Origin: Maribacter sp.
GTDB lineage: Bacteria > Bacteroidota > Bacteroidia > Flavobacteriales > Flavobacteriaceae
DNA: 5,120 nt
Direction: 5' to 3'
NCBI GenBank assembly: GCA_030730545.1
Contig: JANQUX010000015.1
Location: 1-5,120, forward strand
Shown here: piece after piece, positions 1-5,120 of the stretch
Numbering within the stretch: the first letter of the stretch is position 1
Layout of the letters: each line of letters starts with the position of its first letter
Program-made: the position numbers and the translations under genes
The notes under the pieces: generated by a model
What the model was told of the DNA's origin: nothing
What the model saw: the letters and a program-made list of their open reading frames with translations, nothing else
Database searches by the model: none

Positions 1-4
1 TTCG

Positions 5-55
5 CTATGTGCGTGGCGGAAAGCAAACGCTAGTTTGCTCCCGTACTGTTCATAG
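5..55. repeat. Imperfect long hairpin (REP-like or attC-like)
   Basis: Arms seen: CTATG (5-9) with CATAG (51-55), CGG (17-19) with CCG (41-43), and AGCAAAC (22-28) with GTTTGCT (33-39) around a GCTA loop. The arms are separated by a 7/7 internal loop and a small AA/C bulge. The segment is clearly richer in GC than the rest of the window. It lies at the downstream edge of an IS110-family element, and this family is known to insert into structured repeats such as REP elements and attC sites, so it may be the target. It could instead be part of the element's own end. The identity of the repeat family is not established. Confidence 0.45.
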
Positions 56-62
56 GTACTGT
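43..62 (+). repeat. 13-nt motif, about 1.5 tandem copies, near right end of IS
   Basis: GTACTGT occurs at 43-49 and again at 56-62, giving a period of 13 (unit GTACTGTTCATAG). The same unit in rotated phase, TAGGTACTGTTCA, occurs once at 1239-1251 on the other side of the transposase gene and in the same orientation. Matching motifs at both ends of the gene suggest subterminal sites of the insertion sequence, perhaps for transposase binding. The role is inferred. Confidence 0.5.
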
Positions 63-65
63 GTT

Positions 66-81
66 AAAAAACAAGTTTTTT
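66..81 (-). terminator. Possible weak terminator after the transposase gene
   Basis: AAAAAAC (66-72) and GTTTTTT (75-81) form an inverted repeat 11 bases beyond the transposase stop codon. Read on the minus strand it ends in a T-run. The stem is almost all A-T and the loop is very short, so termination is only a possibility. Confidence 0.2.
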
Positions 82-91
82 CTTTAATAAT

Positions 92-1165
92 TTAGGAAAC
101 AGGTTGATTTATCAAACTGTTATCCCGCGCAGCAAGAGCTTCATGCTTTTGCTGCTTTTTTATTTCAAATTTAGCATCATAATTTTCTTCGTTCTTCCAT
201 AAGGTGTACATTAAGATCAATAGTTTTCTCTGCACCGCTACAAGTGCCACTAATGGCTTTGCCTTATTCGGCTTCAGTCTATTGTAGAACTGTTTTAAAG
301 TTGGGTTACAACGTACACAGGTCATCGAGGGCATGTGCAGTACCGCCCTTATATGGCTGTTCCCTTTTTTACTGATCCTGGTCTTTCCCTTGAAGTTTCC
401 CGATTCCCTCAATACCACATCATAACCGGCGTAGCTCGCCAATTGCTTGGCATTGACTATAGATTCGAAGCCCAACGTTTCTCCGATCACCGTAGCCGCC
501 GATATAAACGATATACCAGGTATACTTATCAAATAATCCAGCTTCCTTTTCAATACTTTATTTTTAGAGATCAGAAGTCGCATATCTTCTTCGACCGCCG
601 CTATCTGCGTGTTTAGAAGCTTTAATCTGATCTTGTGCCTTTTCAATGCCCTTGCATTGTTATGAACACTAGATGCGATAGCGCCTTGTCGATTGGTCTC
701 CATCGTTCTATCGTTCAATAATGAACTACGTTCCCTGCTCAATCCTTTTAGTTCCTGCAACTCCTCACTGGGCGGATGCCAAAGACGGATGTTCCTTTCC
801 AGACCTAACATACTTAGCATTCTACTGTCGAGTGCATCCGTTTTGGAACGTTGATCCAAGCTCTGCGCATAGCGCTTTACACGACCAGATTGCATTATAC
901 AGACCGAATAGCCCTGTTCGTATAGATAATGAGCAATACTTTGGTGATATACTCCAGTAGCTTCCATCACTACCAACAATTCCACCTCACTATCAACTGA
1001 TGCCTTCAGCCATTTCAAGAGTACCTTATAGCCCTTTAGATCATTGGATACATCGGGACGGGACTCGAACTCCTTGACCAGTTTTTTATTTAGGGAACCT
1101 AACGATAATGACAAGTTCAATTTTGAAACATCGATGCCCAGACTCTGTTTTAAATACTTTTCCAT
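92..1165 (-). CDS. IS110-family transposase (DEDD recombinase)
   Basis: This 357-aa protein is full length for the family (roughly 320-400 aa). The N-terminal RuvC-like DEDD domain shows GIDVSK (D12), MEATGVYH (E68) and KTDALDS (D110, D113), so all four acidic residues are present. A lysine- and arginine-rich, probably helical stretch spans about 130-215. The C-terminal Tnp_20-type domain follows, with IPGI (about 215-218), YAGYD, then RESGNFKG and ISKKGN. S255 in the RESG motif is the candidate catalytic serine, as the family uses a serine in this domain together with the acidic cluster. The enzyme would excise and integrate the element at a short core, guided by the bridge RNA encoded just upstream (about 1267-1462). 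The ATG at 1163-1165 is preceded by an A-rich stretch and no clear Shine-Dalgarno site. The frame is uninterrupted and the catalytic residues are intact, so the element may be active. IS110 membership is secure; the exact subgroup is inferred. Confidence 0.95.
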   Translation of the reverse strand: MEKYLKQSLGIDVSKLNLSLSLGSLNKKLVKEFESRPDVSNDLKGYKVLLKWLKASVDSEVELLVVMEATGVYHQSIAHYLYEQGYSVCIMQSGRVKRYAQSLDQRSKTDALDSRMLSMLGLERNIRLWHPPSEELQELKGLSRERSSLLNDRTMETNRQGAIASSVHNNARALKRHKIRLKLLNTQIAAVEEDMRLLISKNKVLKRKLDYLISIPGISFISAATVIGETLGFESIVNAKQLASYAGYDVVLRESGNFKGKTRISKKGNSHIRAVLHMPSMTCVRCNPTLKQFYNRLKPNKAKPLVALVAVQRKLLILMYTLWKNEENYDAKFEIKKQQKHEALAARDNSLINQPVS

Positions 1166-1238
1166 TTCTTTGGTTTTTAAGCTGTAATTCTCTTTATCAT
1201 CTTTGCTCGCACTTGATTCGATCTCTATCTAAAGGACC

Positions 1239-1251
1239 TAGGTACTGTTCA
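1239..1251 (+). repeat. 13-nt motif, copy upstream of the transposase gene
   Basis: TAGGTACTGTTCA is an exact rotated unit of the 13-nt period found at 43-62. It lies between the putative bridge RNA and the transposase start codon. Two overlapping 10-nt exact matches (with 43-52 and 53-62) make chance unlikely. It is probably part of the element's recognition sequence. Confidence 0.5.
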
Positions 1252-1282
1252 GATTCCAAGAAAATTATAGAAGGGCGGGATT

Positions 1283-1318
1283 TCTATGAAACGATATCAC
1301 CCTAAAGTGTATCTAGCC
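1283..1318 (-). repeat. Bridge-RNA loop module 2 (putative donor-binding loop)
   Basis: The conserved parts are 1308-1318 and 1283-1299, which flank a variable 8-nt segment at 1300-1307. Compared with module 1 (1406-1440), the 11-nt arm is identical and the 17-nt arm differs at one position (1289 versus 1412). The variable segment is unrelated and one base longer. The bases beyond the 17-nt arm, toward 1276-1282, also differ and may hold the right-hand guide. Confidence 0.65.
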
Positions 1319-1360
1319 GAGAACTCTCTGTCCCTTCTATTTTAGCTTTTGTTAGTATCC

Positions 1361-1390
1361 AAGCTACTACTTTTATAAAAGTAGTAGCTT
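1361..1390. repeat. Perfect 30-nt palindrome between the two loop modules
   Basis: AAGCTACTACTTT (1361-1373) is the exact reverse complement of AAAGTAGTAGCTT (1378-1390), with TATA between them. It gives a 13-bp stem and 4-nt loop in RNA from either strand. It separates the two bridge-RNA halves. It could be a structural stem of the RNA, a block on read-through into the transposase gene, or a protein-binding site. No long U-run follows, so it is not a typical intrinsic terminator. Confidence 0.75.
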
Positions 1391-1405
1391 AAGAAGAGTA
1401 GTTAA

Positions 1406-1440
1406 TCTATGCAACGATATCAATAAACTTGTATCTAGCC
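1406..1440 (-). repeat. Bridge-RNA loop module 1 (putative target-binding loop)
   Basis: The conserved 11-nt arm (1430-1440) and 17-nt arm (1406-1422) enclose a variable 7-nt segment at 1423-1429. The module is a near copy of 1283-1318, about 122 bases away and in the same orientation. It comes first in a minus-strand transcript, the usual position of the target-binding loop in this family. Confidence 0.65.
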
Positions 1441-1509
1441 CAACCTCTAAATCTCTCTCCTTTATTGTCTCTTTGATTTATATAATTATAGTATCTTCAA
1501 ACTAAGAAC

Positions 1510-1540
1510 CAAACATACGAGCCCTACCCTATAATTTCAA
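1510..1540 (-). promoter_or_regulatory. Bacteroidota-type promoter for bridge RNA/transposase
   Basis: On the minus strand, TTG (1540-1538) is followed after 20 bases by TATGTTTG (1517-1510). This matches the Bacteroidota primary-sigma consensus, TTG near -33 and TAnnTTTG near -7, at normal spacing. Transcription would begin near 1503-1505 and run through the putative bridge RNA toward the transposase. The end of the element may fall within or near this promoter, so the flank could contribute part of it. Confidence 0.5.
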
Positions 1541-1703
1541 CATATTATAAAAGTTTAAATTATCATAAAGAACTATATAGCTTATCATTTTAATTCATGA
1601 AATCAAATAAAAAATTTCTACATCAATAGTAACTTTAGTGGTTGTATATTTATGAGATAGCTAGATTTCTAATGTAATTTTAGCTAGAATATAATTTGAG
1701 AAT
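1541..1703. other. AT-rich leader upstream of the fusion gene
   Basis: No ORF or RNA gene is seen here. TAGCTAGA occurs exactly twice, at 1658-1665 and 1681-1688. The copies are 23 bases apart, about two helical turns, and each contains the palindrome TAGCTA. They lie 16-46 bases before the ATG at 1704 and could be an operator, but this is weak. Only 7-of-8 matches to TAnnTTTG are found on the plus strand (for example 1630-1637, 1645-1652 and 1675-1682), none with a TTG at proper spacing. The promoter of the fusion gene is therefore not assigned. Confidence 0.35.
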
Positions 1704-4001
1704 ATGTCTAATGTGAATAATTTTATAGAAAAGGAATTCGGACTTCAAGTTACTGATTGTAAACAACTTGACGGATACGATAATTTAAATTACCGCATTA
1801 CCACTTCAGATTCCTCATATATTTATAAAACCTATCACTACTCAGAAGTATCATTTGATATGGTTGAAGCAGAGAATGATATCCTCTTATTTCTACAAAA
1901 CGATTTTGAGCATAAAGTTCCAAAACCGATTCCGTTTAAAGATGGTTCTTATCTAGGCACTTTTTCCATAGACGAGCAACCTTCTATATGCCGTATGCTA
2001 TCGTTTTTAGATGGTGATTTTTTAGGTGATGTATCACACACAGTACAATTAATAGAATCTCTGGGTGCTTTTCTAGCTAAATTAGACCTGAAACTAAAAG
2101 GGTTTAAAAATTATACGATAAAGAGCAGACAGTGGGAATGGGACCTTCAGTATTTTGATTTAAACAGAAAGTACCTAGATGATATTACAAACGCCACAAA
2201 TAGAAATATTGTCCGATACTTTTTTAATCAATTTGAAGAAAATGTAAGACCACTTTTTCCTGAACTAAGAAAGCAAATTATACATAACGATGCCAACGAA
2301 TGGAATGTTCTAGTGGAACAAAACAAAGTTACCGGCATTATAGATTTCGGAGATTTAGCACATTCTTTTCTAATTAATGAACTAACTATTGCCATTACCT
2401 ATACGTGCTACGATAAAGAAAATCCGTTAGAGTGGGCTGTAGTATTACTAAAATCTTACCATCAAAAGCTTCCGCTAGAAGCTAAAGAAATAAGTATACT
2501 ATACTACCTTATCGCTGCCAGGTTATGCACCAGTGTCTGTAATTCTGCACATGCAAAAAAGGTGAATCCAGCTAACAGTTATGCATCTGTAAGTGAGCAA
2601 TCTGCTTGGAAAATGTTACATCGTTGGTTAGCAATAAACCCTATACATGCTGAAAACGAATTTAGAAAAGCAGCTAATCTTCCTATTGAAAAACCTGCAT
2701 CAATTTCGAGTCTTCTAGACAGAAGGTACGAACACATGAGTCCTATTTTATCTACAAGCTACAAAGACCCCATTCATATGGTTAGGTCTGCATTTCAATA
2801 TATGTACGATGCCGAGGGGAACACGTTTTTAGATGCCTATAATAACATTCCGCATGTTGGTCATTCACACCCTAAAGTCGTGGAGGCAGCGCAACGACAA
2901 ATGGCGAAACTAAATACCAATACACGCTATATTTATGATGAGTTGGCAGATTATGCAGAGAAATTATTAAAATATTTTCCGTCCAATCTTAGTAAAGTTT
3001 TTTTGGTGAATTCAGGTAGCGCAGCGAGTGATTTAGCGGTACGCATGGCAAATAATCACACTAAAAGTAATACGATGATGGTCATGGAATCTGGCTACCA
3101 CGGCAACACCCAAATAGCCATAGATATTAGTGATTACAAGTTTAACAACTCTAAAGGGCAAGGTCAAAAAAATCATATAATCAAGGCGACGCTACCAGAT
3201 ACGTACCGAGGCAAATACACCGCTGATATTGCAAATGCAGGTACGCTATATGGTAAAGATGCTGTTGCTCAAATAGCACAAAGTACACAACCTATTTCTG
3301 CTTTTATAAGTGAACCCATACTTGGTTGTGCAGGGCAAGTTCCGCTAGCGGAAGGATACTTAAAGGAAGTATACCCTGCTATTCGAGCGCAAGGCGGAGT
3401 TTGTATAAGTGATGAGGTACAAACGGGTTTTGGTAGATTAGGAGACCATTTCTGGGGTTATGAAGCCCATGGTGTCATACCTGATATGGTGATTTTAGGA
3501 AAACCCATAGCAAACGGTCACCCCATGGGTGCGGTTGTTTGCACACAAGAAATTGCAGCATCTTTTGAAAAAGGCGTAGAGTTTTTCAGCTCTTTTGGTG
3601 GCAACCCAGTTTCTTGTGCCATTGCAAGTGCTGTGTTAGATGTTATAGCAGAAGAAAAACTACAAGAAAATGCAAAAGTTGTCGGCGATTATTACTTGTA
3701 CCTTTTGAAAGATTTGATGAAAAAATATACCTGCATTGGCGATGTGCGAGGCTCTGGACTATTTATAGGTTTTGACATTGTAAACGATAACACTAAAACA
3801 CCAAATACCGCACTCGCAAGTCATATTAAAAATGAACTAAGAAACAGACATATTTTAGTAAGCACCGACGGACCGTTCGATAATGTAATTAAAACAAAGC
3901 CACCTTTATGTTTTAATACAGAAAATGCAGAGAAAGTGGTTACGACCGTCAGTGCTATTCTAGAGAAATATTATAATAATGGAGCAATTTTTGATGTTTA
4001 A
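1704..4001 (+). CDS. Kinase/class III PLP phospho-lyase fusion (hydroxylysine-kinase plus phospho-lyase type)
   Basis: This is a 765-aa cytoplasmic two-domain enzyme. Residues about 1-310 are an APH-type kinase. They show a nucleotide loop [10 protein letters not shown] (23-32) resembling that of hydroxylysine kinase, K42, E57, the catalytic loop HNDANEWN (H194, D196, N201) and the metal-binding DFGD (D214). Residues about 335-760 are a class III aminotransferase fold. They show the PLP-phosphate loop SGSAASD (437-443), YHGNT (Y465, stacking on PLP), SDEVQTGFG (D570), GKPIANGHP (K600, Schiff base) and FGGNPVSCA. The GKPIANGHP and FGGNPVSC context resembles ethanolamine-phosphate and 5-phosphohydroxylysine phospho-lyases more than true transaminases. 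The inferred reaction is ATP-dependent phosphorylation of an amino-alcohol, then elimination of phosphate and ammonia to give an aldehyde. The substrate (hydroxylysine, ethanolamine or another) cannot be read from the sequence. Related bacterial fusions can carry a peptidase M23-like domain between these parts; here only a short linker is present. No strong Shine-Dalgarno precedes the ATG; GAG lies 3 bases upstream. Confidence 0.88.
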   Translation: MSNVNNFIEKEFGLQVTDCKQLDGYDNLNYRITTSDSSYIYKTYHYSEVSFDMVEAENDILLFLQNDFEHKVPKPIPFKDGSYLGTFSIDEQPSICRMLSFLDGDFLGDVSHTVQLIESLGAFLAKLDLKLKGFKNYTIKSRQWEWDLQYFDLNRKYLDDITNATNRNIVRYFFNQFEENVRPLFPELRKQIIHNDANEWNVLVEQNKVTGIIDFGDLAHSFLINELTIAITYTCYDKENPLEWAVVLLKSYHQKLPLEAKEISILYYLIAARLCTSVCNSAHAKKVNPANSYASVSEQSAWKMLHRWLAINPIHAENEFRKAANLPIEKPASISSLLDRRYEHMSPILSTSYKDPIHMVRSAFQYMYDAEGNTFLDAYNNIPHVGHSHPKVVEAAQRQMAKLNTNTRYIYDELADYAEKLLKYFPSNLSKVFLVNSGSAASDLAVRMANNHTKSNTMMVMESGYHGNTQIAIDISDYKFNNSKGQGQKNHIIKATLPDTYRGKYTADIANAGTLYGKDAVAQIAQSTQPISAFISEPILGCAGQVPLAEGYLKEVYPAIRAQGGVCISDEVQTGFGRLGDHFWGYEAHGVIPDMVILGKPIANGHPMGAVVCTQEIAASFEKGVEFFSSFGGNPVSCAIASAVLDVIAEEKLQENAKVVGDYYLYLLKDLMKKYTCIGDVRGSGLFIGFDIVNDNTKTPNTALASHIKNELRNRHILVSTDGPFDNVIKTKPPLCFNTENAEKVVTTVSAILEKYYNNGAIFDV

Positions 4002-4007
4002 ATAAGT

Positions 4008-4481
4008 ATGAATAAAGCGATTTTTTTGGTTTTAATTTGTTTTGTAATTGCTTTAACAGCAAATGCTCAGGATAATTTATACTATGAATTTGATTTCTAC
4101 GGCACTTGGACGCTTGACCTTAATGAATATGAATTAGAAGATGATATATACATTTTCAAAAAAGAGAAATCATCAAATAATCAACAAGAAAAATTAAATA
4201 TACTAGTCACCTTTCTTGAGTCAAGCAAATGCAGAGTTAACTATGATAGAACTTCAGGTTTTTGCGGCACTGAAACATTTAAAGATTACAGCTGGTCGTT
4301 TGACAAGGATTTAGGCATAATAAACATTTATCATTCTGTTGAGTTGTTAAAAGAATTTAAAGAACAAAGTCCCGATGATTTTAAAGATTTCGGTTTACCC
4401 GAAAAATATAATTCAATGGAACTCAAAATAGTTACACTTCAAGATGAAAGTATAGGACTAGAAATATTAGATTGGGAATGA
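4008..4481 (+). CDS. Small secreted protein of unknown function
   Basis: This 157-aa protein has a clear Sec signal peptide: MNK, a hydrophobic core at about 4-17, then TANA-QD with likely signal peptidase I cleavage after A20. The mature part is acidic and starts with a GTWTLD segment (32-37), like the first strand of lipocalin-like or other small beta-barrel folds. That resemblance is weak and no family is claimed. C75 and C86 could form a disulfide after export. The gene starts six bases after the fusion gene's stop codon and has no Shine-Dalgarno of its own in the gap, so co-transcription and perhaps translational coupling are likely. It is odd that a secreted protein follows a cytosolic enzyme; a functional link is not shown. 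Confidence 0.8.
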   Translation: MNKAIFLVLICFVIALTANAQDNLYYEFDFYGTWTLDLNEYELEDDIYIFKKEKSSNNQQEKLNILVTFLESSKCRVNYDRTSGFCGTETFKDYSWSFDKDLGIINIYHSVELLKEFKEQSPDDFKDFGLPEKYNSMELKIVTLQDESIGLEILDWE

Positions 4482-4513
4482 TTTAGTAACTAATAGAAAA
4501 ACATTTTTACTCC

Positions 4514-4681
4514 ATGTACCAAAAGCTGATATTTTTTAATGACTTAATTGTACAAATCAGAAAGATTTCTGTTAATACCGATATAATTTTTGATGCACTA
4601 ATTTTATTGGGTAGTTTATTTTATGATGATTTTAGATATCAATTTATACTTGCAAAACGAAAATATACGCAGCGCAGTTGA
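4514..4681 (+). CDS. Possible 55-aa small protein
   Basis: An ATG-initiated frame encodes 55 residues beginning MYQKLIFFND and ending in a basic tail, AKRKYTQRS. It is rich in Ile, Leu and Phe with scattered charges. A moderately hydrophobic stretch around 24-37 (IIFDALILLGSLFY) could be an amphipathic or short membrane segment. It starts 32 bases after the preceding stop codon and has no evident ribosome binding site. It resembles no family I recognise. It could be a chance ORF in AT-rich DNA or the remnant of a longer gene. Confidence 0.25.
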   Translation: MYQKLIFFNDLIVQIRKISVNTDIIFDALILLGSLFYDDFRYQFILAKRKYTQRS

Positions 4682-4763
4682 ATTACCACATCTAAAAGAA
4701 TCTATCAAAAGTTGATTTAAATTTCAGTACTTTTAGTATTACTACCAACCATAATTAATCAAT

Positions 4764-4877
4764 ATGAAAAAATACGCTAGACCTATAATCTCAATAGTAC
4801 TGTTTGTAATACTTGTAGTAATTAGCTATCACTTCTTAACAGGTTTTTTTAATCCTTATACTTCCAACGAAATCTAA
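4764..4877 (+). CDS. Possible 37-aa single-pass membrane peptide
   Basis: The frame encodes MKKYARPI, a hydrophobic run at about 8-20 rich in Ile and Val, then a polar tail ending PYTSNEI. The basic N-terminus followed by one membrane span is a common pattern for small bacterial membrane proteins, with the N-terminus predicted inside. The upstream sequence is AT-rich without a clear ribosome binding site or promoter. It is too short to assign. It could also be the 5' remnant of a longer gene. Confidence 0.35.
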   Translation: MKKYARPIISIVLFVILVVISYHFLTGFFNPYTSNEI

Positions 4878-4973
4878 ACTATACCAAAAACTATAAAACA
4901 CCTACTCTACACATTCCTTTTCACGGAACTACTAACTTCTTTTAATTGACTGGATAAATTTAAGCCAACAGTA

Positions 4974-4981
4974 TAACTTTG
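4974..4981 (+). promoter_or_regulatory. -7 promoter element for the lipoprotein gene
   Basis: TAACTTTG is an exact match to the Bacteroidota -7 consensus TAnnTTTG. Transcription would start near 4986-4988, about 20 bases before the ATG at 5009. The nearest upstream TTG (4946-4948) is 25 bases away, longer than the usual spacing of about 20, so the -33 element is poor or absent. Confidence 0.45.
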
Positions 4982-5008
4982 AGATACCAACCAGCATATC
5001 AATTTCGC

Positions 5009-5120
5009 ATGAAAAAACTATTTTTTATCCTTTTAATATGTTTCTTAAGCTGTAGAAGTGAAACATCAAAAAAATTGGCTAAAACCAATGACGAGGTAGA
5101 TTTCAAAGAAGCAGAAAAAA
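5009..5120 (+). CDS. Lipoprotein, N-terminal part only (runs off window)
   Basis: The first 37 codons are visible. MKKLFFILLICFLSC gives a basic start, a hydrophobic core and a lipobox-like FLSC, with C15 as the predicted lipidated cysteine. It is followed by a polar, lysine- and glutamate-rich segment. This is a type II signal peptide, so the mature protein would be anchored in the inner or outer membrane. The frame is still open at the window edge, so function cannot be assigned. It has its own -7 promoter element about 27 bases upstream, suggesting a separate transcription unit from the genes before it. Confidence 0.7.
   Translation, partial: MKKLFFILLICFLSCRSETSKKLAKTNDEVDFKEAEK

Larger units (their letters stand above)
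1267..1462 (-). ncRNA. Candidate bridge RNA of the IS110-family element
   Basis: Read on the minus strand, this segment folds into two similar stem-loop halves. The first half has an outer stem pairing 1455-1462 with 1391-1398. That stem includes one pair that is A/C on the plus strand but U-G in a minus-strand RNA, which favours minus-strand transcription. The second half has a perfect 9-bp stem, 1332-1340 with 1267-1275. Inside each half is the same module: GGCTAGATACA, then a variable 7-8 nt segment (AGTTTAT in the first, CTTTAGGG in the second), then TGATATCGTT-N-CATAGA. In IS110 elements the upstream non-coding end encodes a bridge RNA with a target-binding loop followed by a donor-binding loop, each with variable guides in a shared scaffold. 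By position, the first half (1391-1462) would be the target loop and the second (1267-1340) the donor loop. No convincing match of the guides to either flank was found by eye. The transcript ends are not defined. Confidence 0.7.
43..1505 (-). mobile_element. IS110-family insertion sequence (approximate limits)
   Basis: The element comprises an intact DEDD transposase gene on the minus strand and a structured non-coding region of several hundred bases upstream of its start codon. A non-coding end on the 5' side of the transposase fits the IS110 group; in the IS1111 group the long non-coding end is on the 3' side. No terminal inverted repeats or target duplication are seen, as is normal for this family, so both boundaries are estimates. 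The left limit is placed at the first 13-nt motif. The right limit is placed near the expected transcript start of the minus-strand promoter. The true limits could differ by tens of bases. Comparison with an empty site would settle them. Confidence 0.65.
4482..5008. other. AT-rich interval with only small ORFs
   Basis: No gene of ordinary size is visible on either strand. Two short plus-strand ORFs (4514-4681 and 4764-4877) are listed separately with low confidence. No strong hairpin terminator is seen after 4481. The only recognisable signal is a -7 promoter element near 4974. The interval may contain decayed sequence. Confidence 0.5.

Noticed and set aside
63..69. integron R-box-like GTTAAAA beside the left hairpin
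   Set aside because: It does not match the GTTRRRY consensus at the last base, and no integrase or cassette array is visible, so an attC assignment is not supported.
69..98. Apparent matches of bridge-RNA guides to the left flank, such as ACAAGTTT near 72-78 and TTTAGG at 91-96
   Set aside because: They are 6-8 nt matches in AT-rich DNA. The order and strand of the half-sites do not fit a target or donor layout, so they are likely chance.
335..616. Plus-strand open frame inside the transposase gene
   Set aside because: It is antisense to a well-conserved DEDD transposase and its product has no recognisable motifs. The same applies to plus-strand frames at 721-960 and 1108-1305.
1283..1440. 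CRISPR array
   Set aside because: There are only two repeat copies, the variable part is 7-8 nt inside the repeat, and no cas genes are present. The arrangement fits bridge-RNA loops instead.
1630..1641. ACTTTAG near 1632 resembling the variable segment of loop module 2
   Set aside because: The match is only partial, and its position relative to any plausible element end is unclear.
1690..1698. TATAATTTG as a promoter for the fusion gene
   Set aside because: It is out of register with TAnnTTTG and would place the transcript start at the start codon itself.
4623..4715. 30-aa frame starting at the double ATG at 4623
   Set aside because: It overlaps the longer 4514-4681 frame, has no ribosome binding site and shows no recognisable features.

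Overview
The window is AT-rich DNA that reads as a member of the Bacteroidota, most likely a marine flavobacterium. The support is Bacteroidota-type -7 promoter elements (TAnnTTTG) with no clear Shine-Dalgarno sites, lysine- and asparagine-rich proteins, and short secreted or lipoprotein reading frames. The genus cannot be named from sequence alone.

Layout. (1) About 1-62 is a more GC-rich left edge carrying an imperfect hairpin and a 13-nt repeat motif. (2) About 43-1505 is an insertion sequence of the IS110 family on the minus strand, with an intact 357-aa DEDD transposase (92-1165). Upstream of the transposase, at about 1267-1462, is a structured non-coding segment. It holds two near-identical 35/36-nt modules, each interrupted by a different 7-8 nt segment, and each sits inside its own stem. 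This is the arrangement expected of a bridge RNA with a target-binding and a donor-binding loop. A perfect 30-nt palindrome lies between the two modules. A good minus-strand promoter (TTG-N20-TATGTTTG) lies just outside. (3) About 1541-1703 is an AT-rich leader with a duplicated TAGCTAGA motif. (4) 1704-4001 is a 765-aa fusion of an aminoglycoside-phosphotransferase/hydroxylysine-kinase-type kinase to a class III PLP enzyme of the ethanolamine-phosphate/phosphohydroxylysine phospho-lyase type. (5) 4008-4481 is a small secreted protein of unknown function, six bases downstream and probably co-transcribed. (6) 4482-5008 is AT-rich with two weakly supported small ORFs. (7) 5009 to the window end is the start of a lipoprotein gene with its own -7 promoter element.

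How the parts work together. The insertion element is self-contained: recombinase, putative guide RNA and promoter. It points away from the metabolic gene. In the fusion protein the N-terminal kinase would phosphorylate an amino-alcohol, and the C-terminal PLP domain would eliminate phosphate and ammonia to give an aldehyde. That would place two consecutive catabolic steps in one chain. The two most notable points are the candidate bridge RNA with an unusual central palindrome and this kinase/phospho-lyase fusion.
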